Source of the DNA: CAZOGW01 sp964579415
Lineage (GTDB): Bacteria; Actinomycetota; Acidimicrobiia; Spongiisociales; UBA5794
DNA length: 34,704 bases
Direction of reading: 5' to 3'
Assembly (NCBI GenBank): GCA_964579415.1
Contig: CAZOGW010000021.1
Location: 1-34,704, forward strand
Below the pieces are notes generated by a model that saw only the letters and a program-made list of their open reading frames with translations, had not been told where the DNA came from and made no database searches. The position numbers and the translations under genes are program-made. Of this stretch, positions 1 through 8,809 are shown in pieces. Every line of letters starts with the position of its first letter. Position 1 is the stretch's first letter.

Positions 1-2
1 AT

Positions 3-29
3 CCTCCCCCGCCGCTTCGGCGGGGGAGG
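3..29. terminator. GC-rich stem-loop
   Basis: An 11-12 bp perfect inverted repeat (CCTCCCCCGCC facing GGCGGGGGAGG) has a very short loop. It lies downstream of the minus-strand smc end. No T-run follows on either strand, so it could be a terminator of the U-less actinobacterial kind or simply a structured repeat. Confidence 0.45.
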
Positions 30-462
30 TGTCCGATCGGCTCGCCTGGCGCAGTCAGACCTGATCGCGCGGCGCAGTCTTGCTGTGGGCCGATCGGACG
101 GAGGGGGTCTTCGTCCGAGGTCCGTGTTGAGCTTGCCCCGAGGCTGTGGAGGGCGCGCCAAGAAGACCCCCCTCCCCCCTGCCTCCGCAAAGCCTCCGCC
201 AGCGGTACTCCCCCCGCAAAGCCGGGGGGAGACAAAGCCGGCCCTCGACCCGCCCTCCGCAAAGCCTCCATTCGGCCCACTCCCGCGAAAGAGAGCGCGG
301 ACCCGGGCACAGACAAGGAGGGAACCACACGAAGGCAACTGTCGTGCCAACCTGGGCGACCGGCTCACGCCCTCGAATGCCGGCTCTTCGGTAAGTCATG
401 AACCCGGGTCCGCGTCGGCGACCCTACCAACTCAGCGCGGCGATCCGCCCGAGACGGTTCTC
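30..462. other. Non-coding region downstream of smc
   Basis: I recognise no gene here. The stretch holds a 9-bp stem-loop at 208-231 (CTCCCCCCG facing CGGGGGGAG) and a 16-bp direct repeat, CCTCCGCAAAGCCTCC, at 182-197 and 254-269. The core CCGCAAAGCC occurs a third time inside the hairpin. Frames open across it carry arginine- and proline-rich translations typical of shadow reading in GC-rich DNA. It closes the smc-side end of the minus-strand cluster. No ftsY, a frequent smc neighbour in actinobacteria, is seen before the window edge. Confidence 0.6.
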
Positions 463-3400
463 CTAGCCCTGAATCGCAGACCGGCGCTCCAGGCGCTTGG
501 AGACGACCTTGGAGGACTCGCCAGGTTCCATGGTGACGCCGTAGAGGATGTCGGCGGCTTCCATGGTCTGCTGTTGGTGGGTGATGATGACGAGTTGGGC
601 CGACTCACGCAGGGTTGCCACCAGCCGGAGGAAGCGGCGCAAGTTGGAGTCGTCGAGGGCTGCCTCCACCTCGTCGAGGACGTAGAAGGGGCTGGGCCTG
701 GCCCGGAACACGGCGAAGAGGAACGCCAGCGCGGCCAGAGAGCGCTCCCCGCCCGACAGCAGCGAGAGGCGGCCCACCTTCTTGCCCATCGGCTGCGCCT
801 CGATCTCGACGCCGGACGTGAGCGGGTCGCCGGGGTCGGTGAGGCGGAGGCGACCCCGCCCGCCGGGGAACACCAGGGAGAAGCTCTCCTGGAAGTAGGC
901 GTCGATCTCGTCGAAGGCGGTGCGGAACATCGCCGCCATCTCGTCGTCGAGGGCGGAGATCACCTTGCGCAGCTCCCGGGCGGACTGCTCCAGGTCGGCG
1001 AGCTGGCCCTCCAGCAGCTCGACATGGGTGCTCAGCTCGGCGTACTCGGAGGCGGCCAGCGGGTTGATGGGGCCCATACGGCGCAGTTCGGCCTCACGGG
1101 TGGCCAGCAGGCCGGTGAGGTCACCGTCCTCGACCTGGGGACGGGAAGCGGCCAGCGCCTCCTCCTCGGAGGTGTCGGCGTCGCGGCGCAGCCCTTCGGC
1201 TACGGACTGGCGGCGCACCGTCGACTCGGCGATCTCTATGGACAGCGTCGCCACAGTGTCCTTGCCGGTTGCGATGCCCCGCTCCAGCTCGCCGCGGCGA
1301 CGCTGGGCGGCGTCGAGGCGCCCGTCGGCCTCACCGACCCGGGATCGCAGGTCGCGCTGACGCTCGCGGAGGGCCTCGATGTGGCGCCGCACCAGGGTCT
1401 CGGCGTCGCGGGCGGCCTCCTCGATGTGCTGCAGGCGGTCGACGGTGCCCGGCGAGACCGGGGCTCCGTCCATCACATCCATCTCGGCGGCGACGGCGGC
1501 GAGTCGGGAGTCGACCAGCCGGCGCCGTTCCACCAGACCCGCCAGAGCGGCGGTGGCGTCCTCGCGGAGGCGGCGAGCCTCGTCACGGCTGCGGGCGACC
1601 TCCTGACGTTTGCGGTTGAGTGCCTCCCATGCCTCCTGGCGGCGGCGCTCCTCGCCCTCGAAATCGGCGAGCCGCTCACGGATCTCGGCGATGCGCTCCT
1701 GGCGGGCCGCGGCAGCCTGGGCGATGGTGCGGCCCCGCTCGTCGAGGCGGACGATCTCGGCCTCTCCCTCGGCCCGGGAGCGGCCGTTGATGGCCAGGGC
1801 CTCGGTGTGGCCGCCGAGGCGGGCCTCGAGCCGCTCCAACGCCTCCAGAGCCGACCGATCCGCCTGGCGGGCGGTCTCGCGCTCGCGGCGGGCGGTGTTG
1901 AGCCGGCTGGCGGCGCGGGCGGCCTCGGTGACCGCGATCTCATGGGCGACGTTGGCGGCTTCGAGCGCGGCGTACCCGGCGCCGTCGCTGTCGGCGAGAC
2001 GCATCCCCCGCACCGAGACGACGTCACCCTCGGGGGTGACGGCCCGCAGATGGGGATGCTTGCCTACCAGGCGCCAGGCGGTGTCCCATCCCTCGACGAC
2101 GACCACGTCGCCGAGGAGCCGGGTCGCCAGGGCGCGGTCGGCTCCCGGCCCGAGACGGTCCACCAGCACATCGCCGCCCCAGGCGGGGGCGACGTCGGCG
2201 GCGGGGACCTCACCCTCGCCGCTGGGGCCGACGACGACGGTGATCCCGCCCAAGCCTTGTGACTTGAGGTCGGACACGGCGCGGTGGAGGCTCTCGGGGC
2301 CACCGGCGACGAGGGCGTCGGCCCACAGCCCTAGTGCGCCGTCGACCGCGGCGGCGAGGTTCTCGGGCACGTCGATGCGGGACACCACCGTGCCGACGAT
2401 GCCCTCCGCGTCGGCGGCGCGGCGGCGGGCCTCGGGGTCGGTCAGCCCGTGGAGGGCACCCTCGATGGCCTCGACCCGGGCGGCGGCGGCGGCCTTGGCG
2501 ATCTGGGCGGCGCGGTCGTCGGCCTCGGCGGCCTCCAGCCTGTCATGGGCCGCGGCCCGGACCGCGGTGGATGCCTCGTAGGTCTCCTGGGCATCCACGG
2601 CCTGCGCGTCGACCTGGTGGATCTCTGCCAGGAGCGATGCGGCCTCCTCCTTCTCCTCGGAGAGACGCGCTTCGACCACCTCGCGGCGCCGGCCGATGCC
2701 GTCGCTCTCACGCTGGTCACGCTCGGAGGCCACCTCCAGCGAGCGCAGATCGCCGCGCAGGCTGGCGACCACTCCTTCGGCGGGTAGCTGCGCCTGCTCT
2801 GCGAGCAACCTCTCTTCGTCCTCCAACGCCTGGAGGGAGATCTCGCGGCGTTCCGCCAGCGCCGTCGCCTCCGCCTCCCGGGCGGCCAGGGCGGACCGCT
2901 CGGCGGCCAGGTCGGCATGCTCCAGCTCCATGTCACGCCGGCGGCCCTCGGCGCCGTCGATACGGCTCTGCAGGGCGGTGCGCCGCTCCCGGGAGACCAT
3001 GGAGATGCGGCGGAGCCGTTCGGCGACGGTCTCGAGGCGGGCCGCGGCCGCAGTGTCCCGCTCCAGCGCCCGGCCCACCTCTCCGGCGGCGACCCGCAGG
3101 GGGTCGAGTCCCGCCACCAGTTCGTCGAGCTCCACGGTGGCGGCGTCGACCGCGGCGTCCGCGGTCGCCTTGGCGGCGGTGGCGGCGGTGAGCCTCCCGT
3201 CGAGTGAGCGCATCTCCTCGGCCCCCAGCCAGAGGCGCAGGGCGCGTATCTCGGCCCGCACCGACTCGTGACGCTCGGCAGCGTCGGCCTGGCGCTTCAG
3301 CGGGCGGAGGCGGCGCCGCTCCTGTTCCAGGATGTCGTTGAGGCGGTCGATGTCGATGGCGGTCTGCTCCAGGCGCCGCACCGAGCGGTCCCGCCGGCTG

Positions 3401-3912
3401 CGGTGTTTGGTGACCCCGGCGGCCTCCTCGATGACGGCGCGGTGCTCGTCGGGCCGGGCGTTGAGGATGTCGCCGATCTGGCCCTGACCAACCAGGACGT
3501 GCTGGTGGCGGCCGACGCCACCGTCGGAGAGCATCTCCTGCAGGTCGAGGAGCCGGCAGGCGGTCCCGTTGATGGCGTACTCGGAGGTGCCGTCGCGGTA
3601 GAGCCGCCGGGTCATCGACAGTTCGGCGATATCGAGCGGGAAGAAGCGGTCGGCGTTGTCGAAGGTGAGCGTCACCTCGGCGCGGCCCAGCGCGGGGCGG
3701 GAGGCGGTGCCGGCGAAGATGACCTCGTCCATCTTGGTGGTGCGCAGCGTGCTGGCGGCCTGGGTGCCCATCACCCAGGCGATGGCGTCGAGCAGGTTCG
3801 ACTTACCCGACCCGTTGGGCCCCACCACCACGTTGACCCCCGCGTCGAAGTCGAGCCGGGTCCGAGTCGCGAACGACTTGAACCCCACCACGGAGAGCGA
3901 TTTCAAGAGCAC
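463..3912 (-). CDS. smc: Chromosome segregation protein SMC
   Basis: This is the structural-maintenance-of-chromosomes ATPase that, with ScpA and ScpB, forms the bacterial condensin that organises and segregates the nucleoid. The 1149 residues match the usual length. The N-terminal head has Walker A GPNGSGKSN at residues 31-39. Two long Glu/Arg/Ala-rich coiled-coil arms flank a central hinge at roughly 490-620. The C-terminal head has the ABC signature LSGGERSLAAL and Walker B FYVLDEVEAALDD. The start is GTG (MLLKSLSVVGFKSF), matching the conserved SMC N-terminus. It is the last gene of the minus-strand cluster and is separated from mutM by 144 bp holding a large heptamer inverted repeat, so it may have its own promoter. 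scpA and scpB are not in the window. Confidence 0.97.
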   Translation of the reverse strand: MLLKSLSVVGFKSFATRTRLDFDAGVNVVVGPNGSGKSNLLDAIAWVMGTQAASTLRTTKMDEVIFAGTASRPALGRAEVTLTFDNADRFFPLDIAELSMTRRLYRDGTSEYAINGTACRLLDLQEMLSDGGVGRHQHVLVGQGQIGDILNARPDEHRAVIEEAAGVTKHRSRRDRSVRRLEQTAIDIDRLNDILEQERRRLRPLKRQADAAERHESVRAEIRALRLWLGAEEMRSLDGRLTAATAAKATADAAVDAATVELDELVAGLDPLRVAAGEVGRALERDTAAAARLETVAERLRRISMVSRERRTALQSRIDGAEGRRRDMELEHADLAAERSALAAREAEATALAERREISLQALEDEERLLAEQAQLPAEGVVASLRGDLRSLEVASERDQRESDGIGRRREVVEARLSEEKEEAASLLAEIHQVDAQAVDAQETYEASTAVRAAAHDRLEAAEADDRAAQIAKAAAAARVEAIEGALHGLTDPEARRRAADAEGIVGTVVSRIDVPENLAAAVDGALGLWADALVAGGPESLHRAVSDLKSQGLGGITVVVGPSGEGEVPAADVAPAWGGDVLVDRLGPGADRALATRLLGDVVVVEGWDTAWRLVGKHPHLRAVTPEGDVVSVRGMRLADSDGAGYAALEAANVAHEIAVTEAARAASRLNTARRERETARQADRSALEALERLEARLGGHTEALAINGRSRAEGEAEIVRLDERGRTIAQAAAARQERIAEIRERLADFEGEERRRQEAWEALNRKRQEVARSRDEARRLREDATAALAGLVERRRLVDSRLAAVAAEMDVMDGAPVSPGTVDRLQHIEEAARDAETLVRRHIEALRERQRDLRSRVGEADGRLDAAQRRRGELERGIATGKDTVATLSIEIAESTVRRQSVAEGLRRDADTSEEEALAASRPQVEDGDLTGLLATREAELRRMGPINPLAASEYAELSTHVELLEGQLADLEQSARELRKVISALDDEMAAMFRTAFDEIDAYFQESFSLVFPGGRGRLRLTDPGDPLTSGVEIEAQPMGKKVGRLSLLSGGERSLAALAFLFAVFRARPSPFYVLDEVEAALDDSNLRRFLRLVATLRESAQLVIITHQQQTMEAADILYGVTMEPGESSKVVSKRLERRSAIQG

Positions 3913-3963
3913 GAGAAGACTCTAGAGGCGTGGAATGACAAGCCTGGGATTATCCGCAGAGGC

Positions 3964-4024
3964 AGGTACTTGGTACTTGGTACTTGGTATCCGCGACTTA
4001 CCAAGTACCAAGTACCAAGTACCT
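3964..4024. repeat. Heptamer-array inverted repeat (26-bp arms)
   Basis: Three and a half tandem copies of GGTACTT (3964-3989) are followed after 9 bases (TCCGCGACT) by their exact reverse complement (3999-4024). The result is a perfect 26-bp inverted repeat. It lies 32 bases beyond the mutM stop codon and upstream of smc. As RNA it would form a long, fairly AT-rich hairpin. It may act as a terminator or processing site, but no T-run follows. The arm's 25-base core recurs exactly at 30265-30289. Confidence 0.9.
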
Positions 4025-4056
4025 CCCCGCTCCGAGAGACGACCCAAGACCCTGGA

Positions 4057-4887
4057 TCACGTTTGACACACCGGACACCAATGCGACGACCTCTGCCTGA
4101 TCACGGTCCTCCTGATCGGCGTTCCGCAGCGACGGCAGGGGAGATCCTCGCGGCCGTAGACGAGCAACCGCGAGGTGAACTCGCCCGCCCGGCCGTCGGG
4201 GAGCAGGTAGGCGAGGTCGTCGAGCGTGGTGCCGCCGCGGGCCAGCCCGGCCGCCATCGTGGTCTTGATGGCGGCCCGCAGCGCCTTCACCTCGTCCCCG
4301 CCGAGGCTGCCTCCCGGGCGCTGCGGGGCGATCCGGGCCCGGTACAGCGCCTCGTCGGCATAGATGTTGCCCAGGCCGGCGACGATGCCCTGGTCGAGGA
4401 GGAGCGCCTTGAGCGGGGCGGTGCGCCCCTCCAAGGCCGCCGCCAGGGCCCGGCTCGGCGGGAGGTCCTCCAGAGCGTCGCGGCCCAGCCTCCCCAACGC
4501 CGAGGCGGCCAGCTCGTCGTCGACGAGCGCCAGCACGAAGCCGAAGGTGCGCGGGTCGACGAAGCGCACCTCGGTGCCGTCGTCGAGGCGGAACACCACG
4601 TTGGTGTGTGGCGACTCCTCGTCGCCGACGCGGGACAGCCCGAAACGACCCGACATTCCCAGGTGCGCCACCAGGGTGACGCCGCCGTCCAGGTCTCCGA
4701 CGAGGAACTTGCCGTGGCGCCGCAGCCGCTCCACCATCCTCCCGGTGACCCGGCGGGAGAAGTCGGAGGGCTGCTCCTGGTAGCGGACCATACGGTCGCG
4801 GCGCACCTCGACGGCGACGATCCGCCGACCCACCATCGCCGGCTCCAGGTGCCGGCGGGTGGTCTCGACCTCCGGCAGTTCAGGCAT
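4057..4887 (-). CDS. mutM: Formamidopyrimidine-DNA glycosylase (Fpg/MutM)
   Basis: This base-excision repair enzyme removes oxidised purines such as 8-oxoguanine and FapyG and nicks the abasic site. The 276 residues match the family. The N-terminus is MPELPEVET, in which processed Pro-2 is the catalytic nucleophile and Glu-3 is conserved. The conserved lysine follows in RRHGKFL. The helix-two-turn-helix region contains GLGNIYADEALY, and the C-terminus is a zinc finger CRRC...CPVC. The open frame extends much further upstream, but the true start is the ATG at 4887. It overlaps the end of rnc by 8 bases (ATGCCTGA), so the two are translationally coupled. The rnc-mutM-smc order is common in actinobacteria. 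Confidence 0.97.
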   Translation of the reverse strand: MPELPEVETTRRHLEPAMVGRRIVAVEVRRDRMVRYQEQPSDFSRRVTGRMVERLRRHGKFLVGDLDGGVTLVAHLGMSGRFGLSRVGDEESPHTNVVFRLDDGTEVRFVDPRTFGFVLALVDDELAASALGRLGRDALEDLPPSRALAAALEGRTAPLKALLLDQGIVAGLGNIYADEALYRARIAPQRPGGSLGGDEVKALRAAIKTTMAAGLARGGTTLDDLAYLLPDGRAGEFTSRLLVYGREDLPCRRCGTPIRRTVIRQRSSHWCPVCQT

Positions 4888-5557
4888 CGAGCGAGTCCGT
4901 CGCCTGCTCCGCCGCCGCCTGCTCCGCCCGCTTCTTCGAGGTACCGGTGCCCTCGCCGAGCAGGCGCCCCCCGGCGAACACCCGCGCCGAGAAACGCTTG
5001 GCGTGCGCCGGCCCCTCCTCGCGCACCTCGTAACTGGGACGGACACCGTCACGGGCCAGCATCTCCTGCAGGCGGGTCTTGAAGTCCCTCTCCCCGGGCG
5101 CCACGGCGCGCCGGTCGATGAGACGCCCCCAGTGACGGATGACCAACTCGGCGGCGCCGATGAACCCCAACTCGACGTACACCGCCCCCACCAGCGCCTC
5201 GACGACGTCACTGACCAGCGAATCCTTGTCGGCGCCGCCGGCAAGCTCCTCGCCGCGGCCCAGCATGATGGCGGGGCCCACCTCCAGGTGGCGGCCGATG
5301 CGGGCGAGGACCTGCTCGCTGACGACCGAGGCCCGCACCTTGGCCATCTCGCCCTCGGTCATCCCGGGCCACTTGTCGAACAGGTAGTCGGTGACGGCGA
5401 GCTGGAGTACGGCGTCCCCGAGAAACTCGAGCCGTTCATAGGAGATGGTGTCCTGGTGTTCGCCCGCGTACGAGCGGTGCAGCAGCGCCTCGCGCAGCAG
5501 TGGCCGGTCTGTGAAGCGGTGCCCCAGGTTTTCCTCCACCCTCTCCGCTGCGTCCAT
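4880..5557 (-). CDS. rnc: Ribonuclease III
   Basis: This double-strand-specific endoribonuclease processes rRNA precursors and structured mRNAs. The 225 residues are the normal length. The catalytic domain carries the signature ERLEFLGDAVL at residues 41-51, with the metal-binding Glu and Asp, and a second acidic cluster in DVVEALVGAVYVE. A C-terminal double-stranded RNA-binding domain starts near residue 155 (KTRLQEML...) and ends in KKRAEQAAAEQA. The start codon lies 3 bases downstream of the plsX stop and the end overlaps mutM by 8 bases, so the gene sits inside a tight operon. The many long intergenic inverted repeats in this window are possible substrates, which is inference only. Confidence 0.97.
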   Translation of the reverse strand: MDAAERVEENLGHRFTDRPLLREALLHRSYAGEHQDTISYERLEFLGDAVLQLAVTDYLFDKWPGMTEGEMAKVRASVVSEQVLARIGRHLEVGPAIMLGRGEELAGGADKDSLVSDVVEALVGAVYVELGFIGAAELVIRHWGRLIDRRAVAPGERDFKTRLQEMLARDGVRPSYEVREEGPAHAKRFSARVFAGGRLLGEGTGTSKKRAEQAAAEQATDSLDA

Positions 5558-5560
5558 CCG

Positions 5561-6541
5561 TCAGCCTCCCCGGTCGGCGGCTACCAACCCTCTCTCGATA
5601 TGGGACGGGATCTCGTGCACGGCACCCTCCGCCGCCAGTTCGATGGCTCCCTGGAACGCCCGCCGCGACGATGACCCGTGGGCGATGACGACCACTCCGC
5701 CGACGCCGAGGAGGTGGGCGCCCCCGACCCTCTCGAAGTCGAGGGCGGACTCGATGCGGGTCACCGCCGGAGCCAGGACCGCCGGGTCCTCGTCCTCGGC
5801 GAGCGCCTTGAACACGATCTGCTGGATGAACGCCGCCGTCCCCTCCGCCGTCTTGAGGAACACGTTCCCGGTGTAGCCGTCGGTGACGATGACGTCGGCC
5901 TTGGGGGTGACGATGTCGTGACCCTCGATGTTGCCGATGAAGTTGATGCCGGGCATCTCGGAGAGGAGGGCGAAGCTCTCCTTCTCCAGGTCACGACCCT
6001 TGCCCGACTCCTCGCCGATGTTGAGCAGGCCGACGCGGGGGGCGTCGAGGGAATAGTGGGAAGCCGCCAGGGCAGCGCCCATCACGGCGAACTGGCCGAT
6101 CTGGATGGGCCGCACCGCCAGGTTGGCGCCGGCGTCGAGCAGGACCTTGCGGGTGGGGAGCAGGGTGGCGATGGCGGGGCGGGACACGTGGGGCAGCCGG
6201 CCGATGAGGAGGGCTGCGGCCGCCATGGCGGCACCGGTCGATCCTGCCGACACCAGCCCCTCCGCCTCGCCGGAGGCGACGAGACGGGCCGCCACCGCGA
6301 TCGACGAGTCCTTCTTCTCCCGCAGCGCGCCGGCGGGGTCGTCGCCCATGTGGATGATCTCCGAGGCGTGCACCACCGGCACATCGAGGTCGGCGGCGTG
6401 CTCCTCCAGCAGGGGATTGATCCGCTCCTGGTCCCCCACCAGGATGACCTGGGTACCGGCCCGGAGCGCGCCGAGGGCGCCGAGGACGATCTCCTCAGGT
6501 GCTCTGTCGCCACCCATTGCGTCGATGGCGATGCGCGGCAT
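5561..6541 (-). CDS. plsX: Phosphate acyltransferase PlsX
   Basis: PlsX makes acyl-phosphate from acyl-ACP, the acyl donor for PlsY at the first step of phospholipid synthesis. It acts peripherally at the membrane. The 326 residues begin MPRIAIDAMGGDRAPEEIVLGAL, the characteristic PlsX N-terminus. Further family features are SSIAVAARLVASGEAEGLVSAGSTGA and the C-terminal GGVVVIAHGSSS. It lies 16 bases after rpmF and 3 bases before rnc, in the conserved yceD-rpmF-plsX order that links ribosome and lipid synthesis. Confidence 0.97.
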   Translation of the reverse strand: MPRIAIDAMGGDRAPEEIVLGALGALRAGTQVILVGDQERINPLLEEHAADLDVPVVHASEIIHMGDDPAGALREKKDSSIAVAARLVASGEAEGLVSAGSTGAAMAAAALLIGRLPHVSRPAIATLLPTRKVLLDAGANLAVRPIQIGQFAVMGAALAASHYSLDAPRVGLLNIGEESGKGRDLEKESFALLSEMPGINFIGNIEGHDIVTPKADVIVTDGYTGNVFLKTAEGTAAFIQQIVFKALAEDEDPAVLAPAVTRIESALDFERVGGAHLLGVGGVVVIAHGSSSRRAFQGAIELAAEGAVHEIPSHIERGLVAADRGG

Positions 6542-6557
6542 GAAATGCGGCTCTGCG

Positions 6558-6737
6558 TCAGTCGGTGGGTGTGACGACGGCGCGGCCGTTGTAGGTGCCG
6601 CATTTCTTGCATGCCCGGTGCGGGAGCACAGGCTTGCCGCACTGGGGGCAGCTCGTCACCGTGGGTGCGCTCACCTTCCACTGCGCCTTGCGGCGCCTGG
6701 TGCGTGAACGCGACATCTTCTTCTTGGGTACCGCCAT
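6558..6737 (-). CDS. rpmF: 50S ribosomal protein L32
   Basis: This is a 59-residue structural protein of the large ribosomal subunit. It begins MAVPKKKMSRSRTRRRKAQW, the conserved L32 start, and carries an intact zinc ribbon, CPQC (residues 30-33) and CKKC (43-46). It is therefore the zinc-binding form rather than the Cys-less zinc-independent paralogue. A Fur-family regulator with zinc-type CxxC motifs is encoded at 23106-23612, but no operator is evident here. It is followed closely by plsX, as in most bacteria. Confidence 0.96.
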   Translation of the reverse strand: MAVPKKKMSRSRTRRRKAQWKVSAPTVTSCPQCGKPVLPHRACKKCGTYNGRAVVTPTD

Positions 6738-6759
6738 GGCGATCCTTGCCTCGGAATTC

Positions 6760-7263
6760 TCAGTCTCCGGACCCAGGCTCGAACAGGTCCTGGAGTGCGG
6801 CGAAGGGCGAATCGGGACGCCCCGCAGCAGCGATATTCAAGCCGCTCTGTGGCGCTTGTCCAAGTCCGGGGCAGTCGTCGCCGCAGCGGGTCACCAGCGG
6901 CAGGGAGAGCAACACCTCATCGCGCAGGATGGGCTCCAGGTCGAGGAAGTCCCCGTCGAGCTCGTAGCCGTCGTCCCCGGCGGTGGAGGCGTCCTCGACG
7001 AGGTGGGCGAAGGACACCGCAATATCGTCGTCGAAGTCCCGCAGGCAGCGCACACACTGGTGGACGACACCGGCGTGCACCTTCCCGGTGACGACCACGC
7101 CTCCGGAGGTGGCCACCAGGTCGACCTCGGCCCGTACGGGCCCCGACACCCTCGAAGTGCCCGCGGCCCAATCCTCCTCGGACTCGACACGGTGCGGCCG
7201 CGACTCCCCCGGCGAACGCCGCAGATCCCCCACGAACACCCGGTACGGCGATGCAGCGGTCAT
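6760..7263 (-). CDS. YceD/DUF177 family protein
   Basis: This 167-residue member of the DUF177 (YceD) family is almost always encoded just ahead of rpmF and is implicated in 23S rRNA accumulation and ribosome assembly. The family core is visible: a central VVVTGKVHAGVVHQCVRCLRDF with the conserved Cys pair, then the acidic DDGYELDGDFLDLEPILRDEVLLSLPL segment, and a C-terminal CGDDCPGL. It resembles actinobacterial Rv2926c-type proteins. It lies 22 bases before rpmF and 17 bases after the LLM oxidoreductase stop. The biochemical function is not established. Confidence 0.9.
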   Translation of the reverse strand: MTAASPYRVFVGDLRRSPGESRPHRVESEEDWAAGTSRVSGPVRAEVDLVATSGGVVVTGKVHAGVVHQCVRCLRDFDDDIAVSFAHLVEDASTAGDDGYELDGDFLDLEPILRDEVLLSLPLVTRCGDDCPGLGQAPQSGLNIAAAGRPDSPFAALQDLFEPGSGD

Positions 7264-7280
7264 CCCCGGATTGTACGGCG

Positions 7281-8243
7281 TCAGAGGCGGGACGCCTCCG
7301 CCACGACCGCCTCGCCGAGCAGGTCGACCTGCTCCAGGTCGTGGTGGAGGAGGTGCTGAAGGTGGGTGCGCCGGATGCCGACGTCGGCGTAGGCGGCGAG
7401 CCGTTCCAGGATCTGCTCGGGTGTGCCCACCAGCCGGTCGGATCTCAGCGATTCGACGTAGGCGCCCGGGTCCCCGGACTCACCCTGCCACCGCATCAGC
7501 TCGGCAGCGCGTTCGTTCACCTCGGCCCCGGTCTCGCCGACCACTACCGTGGTCATCAACGAGAGGCGGACCTGCGCCGGGTCCCGCCCCACCGCTTCGC
7601 AGGCGGCGGCGATGCGGCTCCCCCGCTCCCGTGCCGTGGCGACGTCCACAGCCACCAGGTTGTACTCGTCGGCCCGGCGGGCGGCGAGCGCCGCCGAGCG
7701 CGCCCGGGCCGCCCCACCCAGGATCAGCGGTGGGTGTGGATCCTGGTACGGCCTGGGGAGTGCTGTCGCGCCCTGGAGGCGGTAGTACTCCCCGGCGAAT
7801 GTCACCTCGGGCCGGGTGCGGTCCCAGAGGAGGTGCATGATCTCCACCTGCTCTTCGAGCATGGCGATGCGGTCGGCCACCGGCGGGAAGGGGAATCCGA
7901 AGGCGAGGTGTTCCCCCTCGTGCCATCCCGCCCCGAGTCCCAGCTCGATCCGGCCTTCCGAGACGTGGTCGACGGTGGCGACCATCTTGGCGAGTACCGA
8001 CGGATGCCGGAAGGTGGCCGGCGACACCAGCGCACCCAGCCTGATGCGGCTGGTCACCGCCGCCAGCGCCGCCAGGGTCGCCCACGCGTCCAGCGTCTCG
8101 CGCTCGCCCGGCTCGGCGAACGAGGCGTAGTGGTCGGAACGGAAGAGGCCGTCGAAGCCGTTGCGCTCACAGGCCGCGGCCAATGCGGTCCACTGTCCCC
8201 AGCCGACCCCTTCCTGGCCCTCGATCATCAACGTGAGCTGCAT
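7281..8243 (-). CDS. LLM-class (luciferase-like) oxidoreductase, possibly F420-dependent
   Basis: This 320-residue TIM-barrel flavin/F420 enzyme has family hallmarks: MQLTLMIEGQEG at the first strand, a central TSRIRLGALVSPATFRHPSVLAKMVATVDHVSEGRIELGLGAGWHEGEH, and LILGGAARARSAALAARRADEYN. The substrate cannot be told from sequence. F420 use is inferred from family and phylum and not from a diagnostic residue. Its position between the DivIVA-like gene and yceD interrupts a run that is otherwise ribosome, lipid and cell-envelope housekeeping, and looks like a lineage-specific insertion. Gaps of 35 and 17 bases suggest co-transcription. Confidence 0.88.
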   Translation of the reverse strand: MQLTLMIEGQEGVGWGQWTALAAACERNGFDGLFRSDHYASFAEPGERETLDAWATLAALAAVTSRIRLGALVSPATFRHPSVLAKMVATVDHVSEGRIELGLGAGWHEGEHLAFGFPFPPVADRIAMLEEQVEIMHLLWDRTRPEVTFAGEYYRLQGATALPRPYQDPHPPLILGGAARARSAALAARRADEYNLVAVDVATARERGSRIAAACEAVGRDPAQVRLSLMTTVVVGETGAEVNERAAELMRWQGESGDPGAYVESLRSDRLVGTPEQILERLAAYADVGIRRTHLQHLLHHDLEQVDLLGEAVVAEASRL

Positions 8244-8278
8244 CGGGCCACGATACAGGTAGGCCCGGCAGGCCTCGC

Positions 8279-8809
8279 CTACTCGGTGTAGTCCTCGAAG
8301 TTCTCCTGCGGGGGCTCCTGGGCGGGAAGTGAGCGGTGCAATTCGGCGCGGGCCTCCCGCACGTAACGGAGGAGTTCGGTGAGGACCGTCTCGGCCTCGG
8401 CGAGGTGGCTTTCGGCGAAGTCCTCGGCCTCCATGCGGATGCGCTCGGCGTCACGCTCGGCGTTGCGGACGAGCCGGTTCGACTCCTCGACGGCCTCGGC
8501 GACGATGTAGCTGTCGCTCACCAGTTCCTCGCTGCGACTCTGCGCCTTGGCCAGCACCTCGCGGGCCTTCTCGTTGGTGCGGGCGATGTAGGTCTCGCGC
8601 TGGCGCACCATCCAGCGAGCGGCCCGCAGCTCCTCGGGCAGGGCCTCTTGCAGGTCCCGGAGCTGACCGATGAACTCGTCGCGGGGGATCATCACGTTCG
8701 ACGACAGCGGCACCGGCCGGGCCTCCTCCACCGCCACGATCAGGGCCTCGATGTCGTCGACGATGCGACCCGGGATGGGTGGCGGCGGCGGCGGGGACTG
8801 GTCAACCAT
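8279..8809 (-). CDS. DivIVA-like coiled-coil protein (SepIVA/Rv2927c type)
   Basis: This protein has 176 residues: a proline-rich start (MVDQSPPPPPP), a short conserved segment (RIVDDIEALIVAVEEARPVPLSSNVMI) and then a long charged coiled coil from about residue 45 to 160, ending in an acidic tail. Sequence style and position near coaD and yceD match mycobacterial Rv2927c (SepIVA), a DivIVA-domain septation factor. That match rests on composition and synteny, and other DivIVA/Wag31-like roles are possible. The chosen ATG overlaps the end of coaD by 8 bases (ATGGTTGA). An upstream extension of the frame is Cys/Trp/Arg-rich shadow sequence. It has no membrane segment. Confidence 0.75.
   Translation of the reverse strand: MVDQSPPPPPPIPGRIVDDIEALIVAVEEARPVPLSSNVMIPRDEFIGQLRDLQEALPEELRAARWMVRQRETYIARTNEKAREVLAKAQSRSEELVSDSYIVAEAVEESNRLVRNAERDAERIRMEAEDFAESHLAEAETVLTELLRYVREARAELHRSLPAQEPPQENFEDYTE

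Noticed and set aside
380..460. Possible tRNA on the minus strand (GTTGGTAG and GGGTTCATGAC segments)
   Set aside because: The T-arm does not pair and no acceptor stem or anticodon arm can be formed.
85..5082. Very long open frames on the plus strand opposite smc, mutM and rnc
   Set aside because: They are antisense shadows of the conserved minus-strand genes in GC-rich DNA. Their translations are low-complexity and have no recognisable domain.
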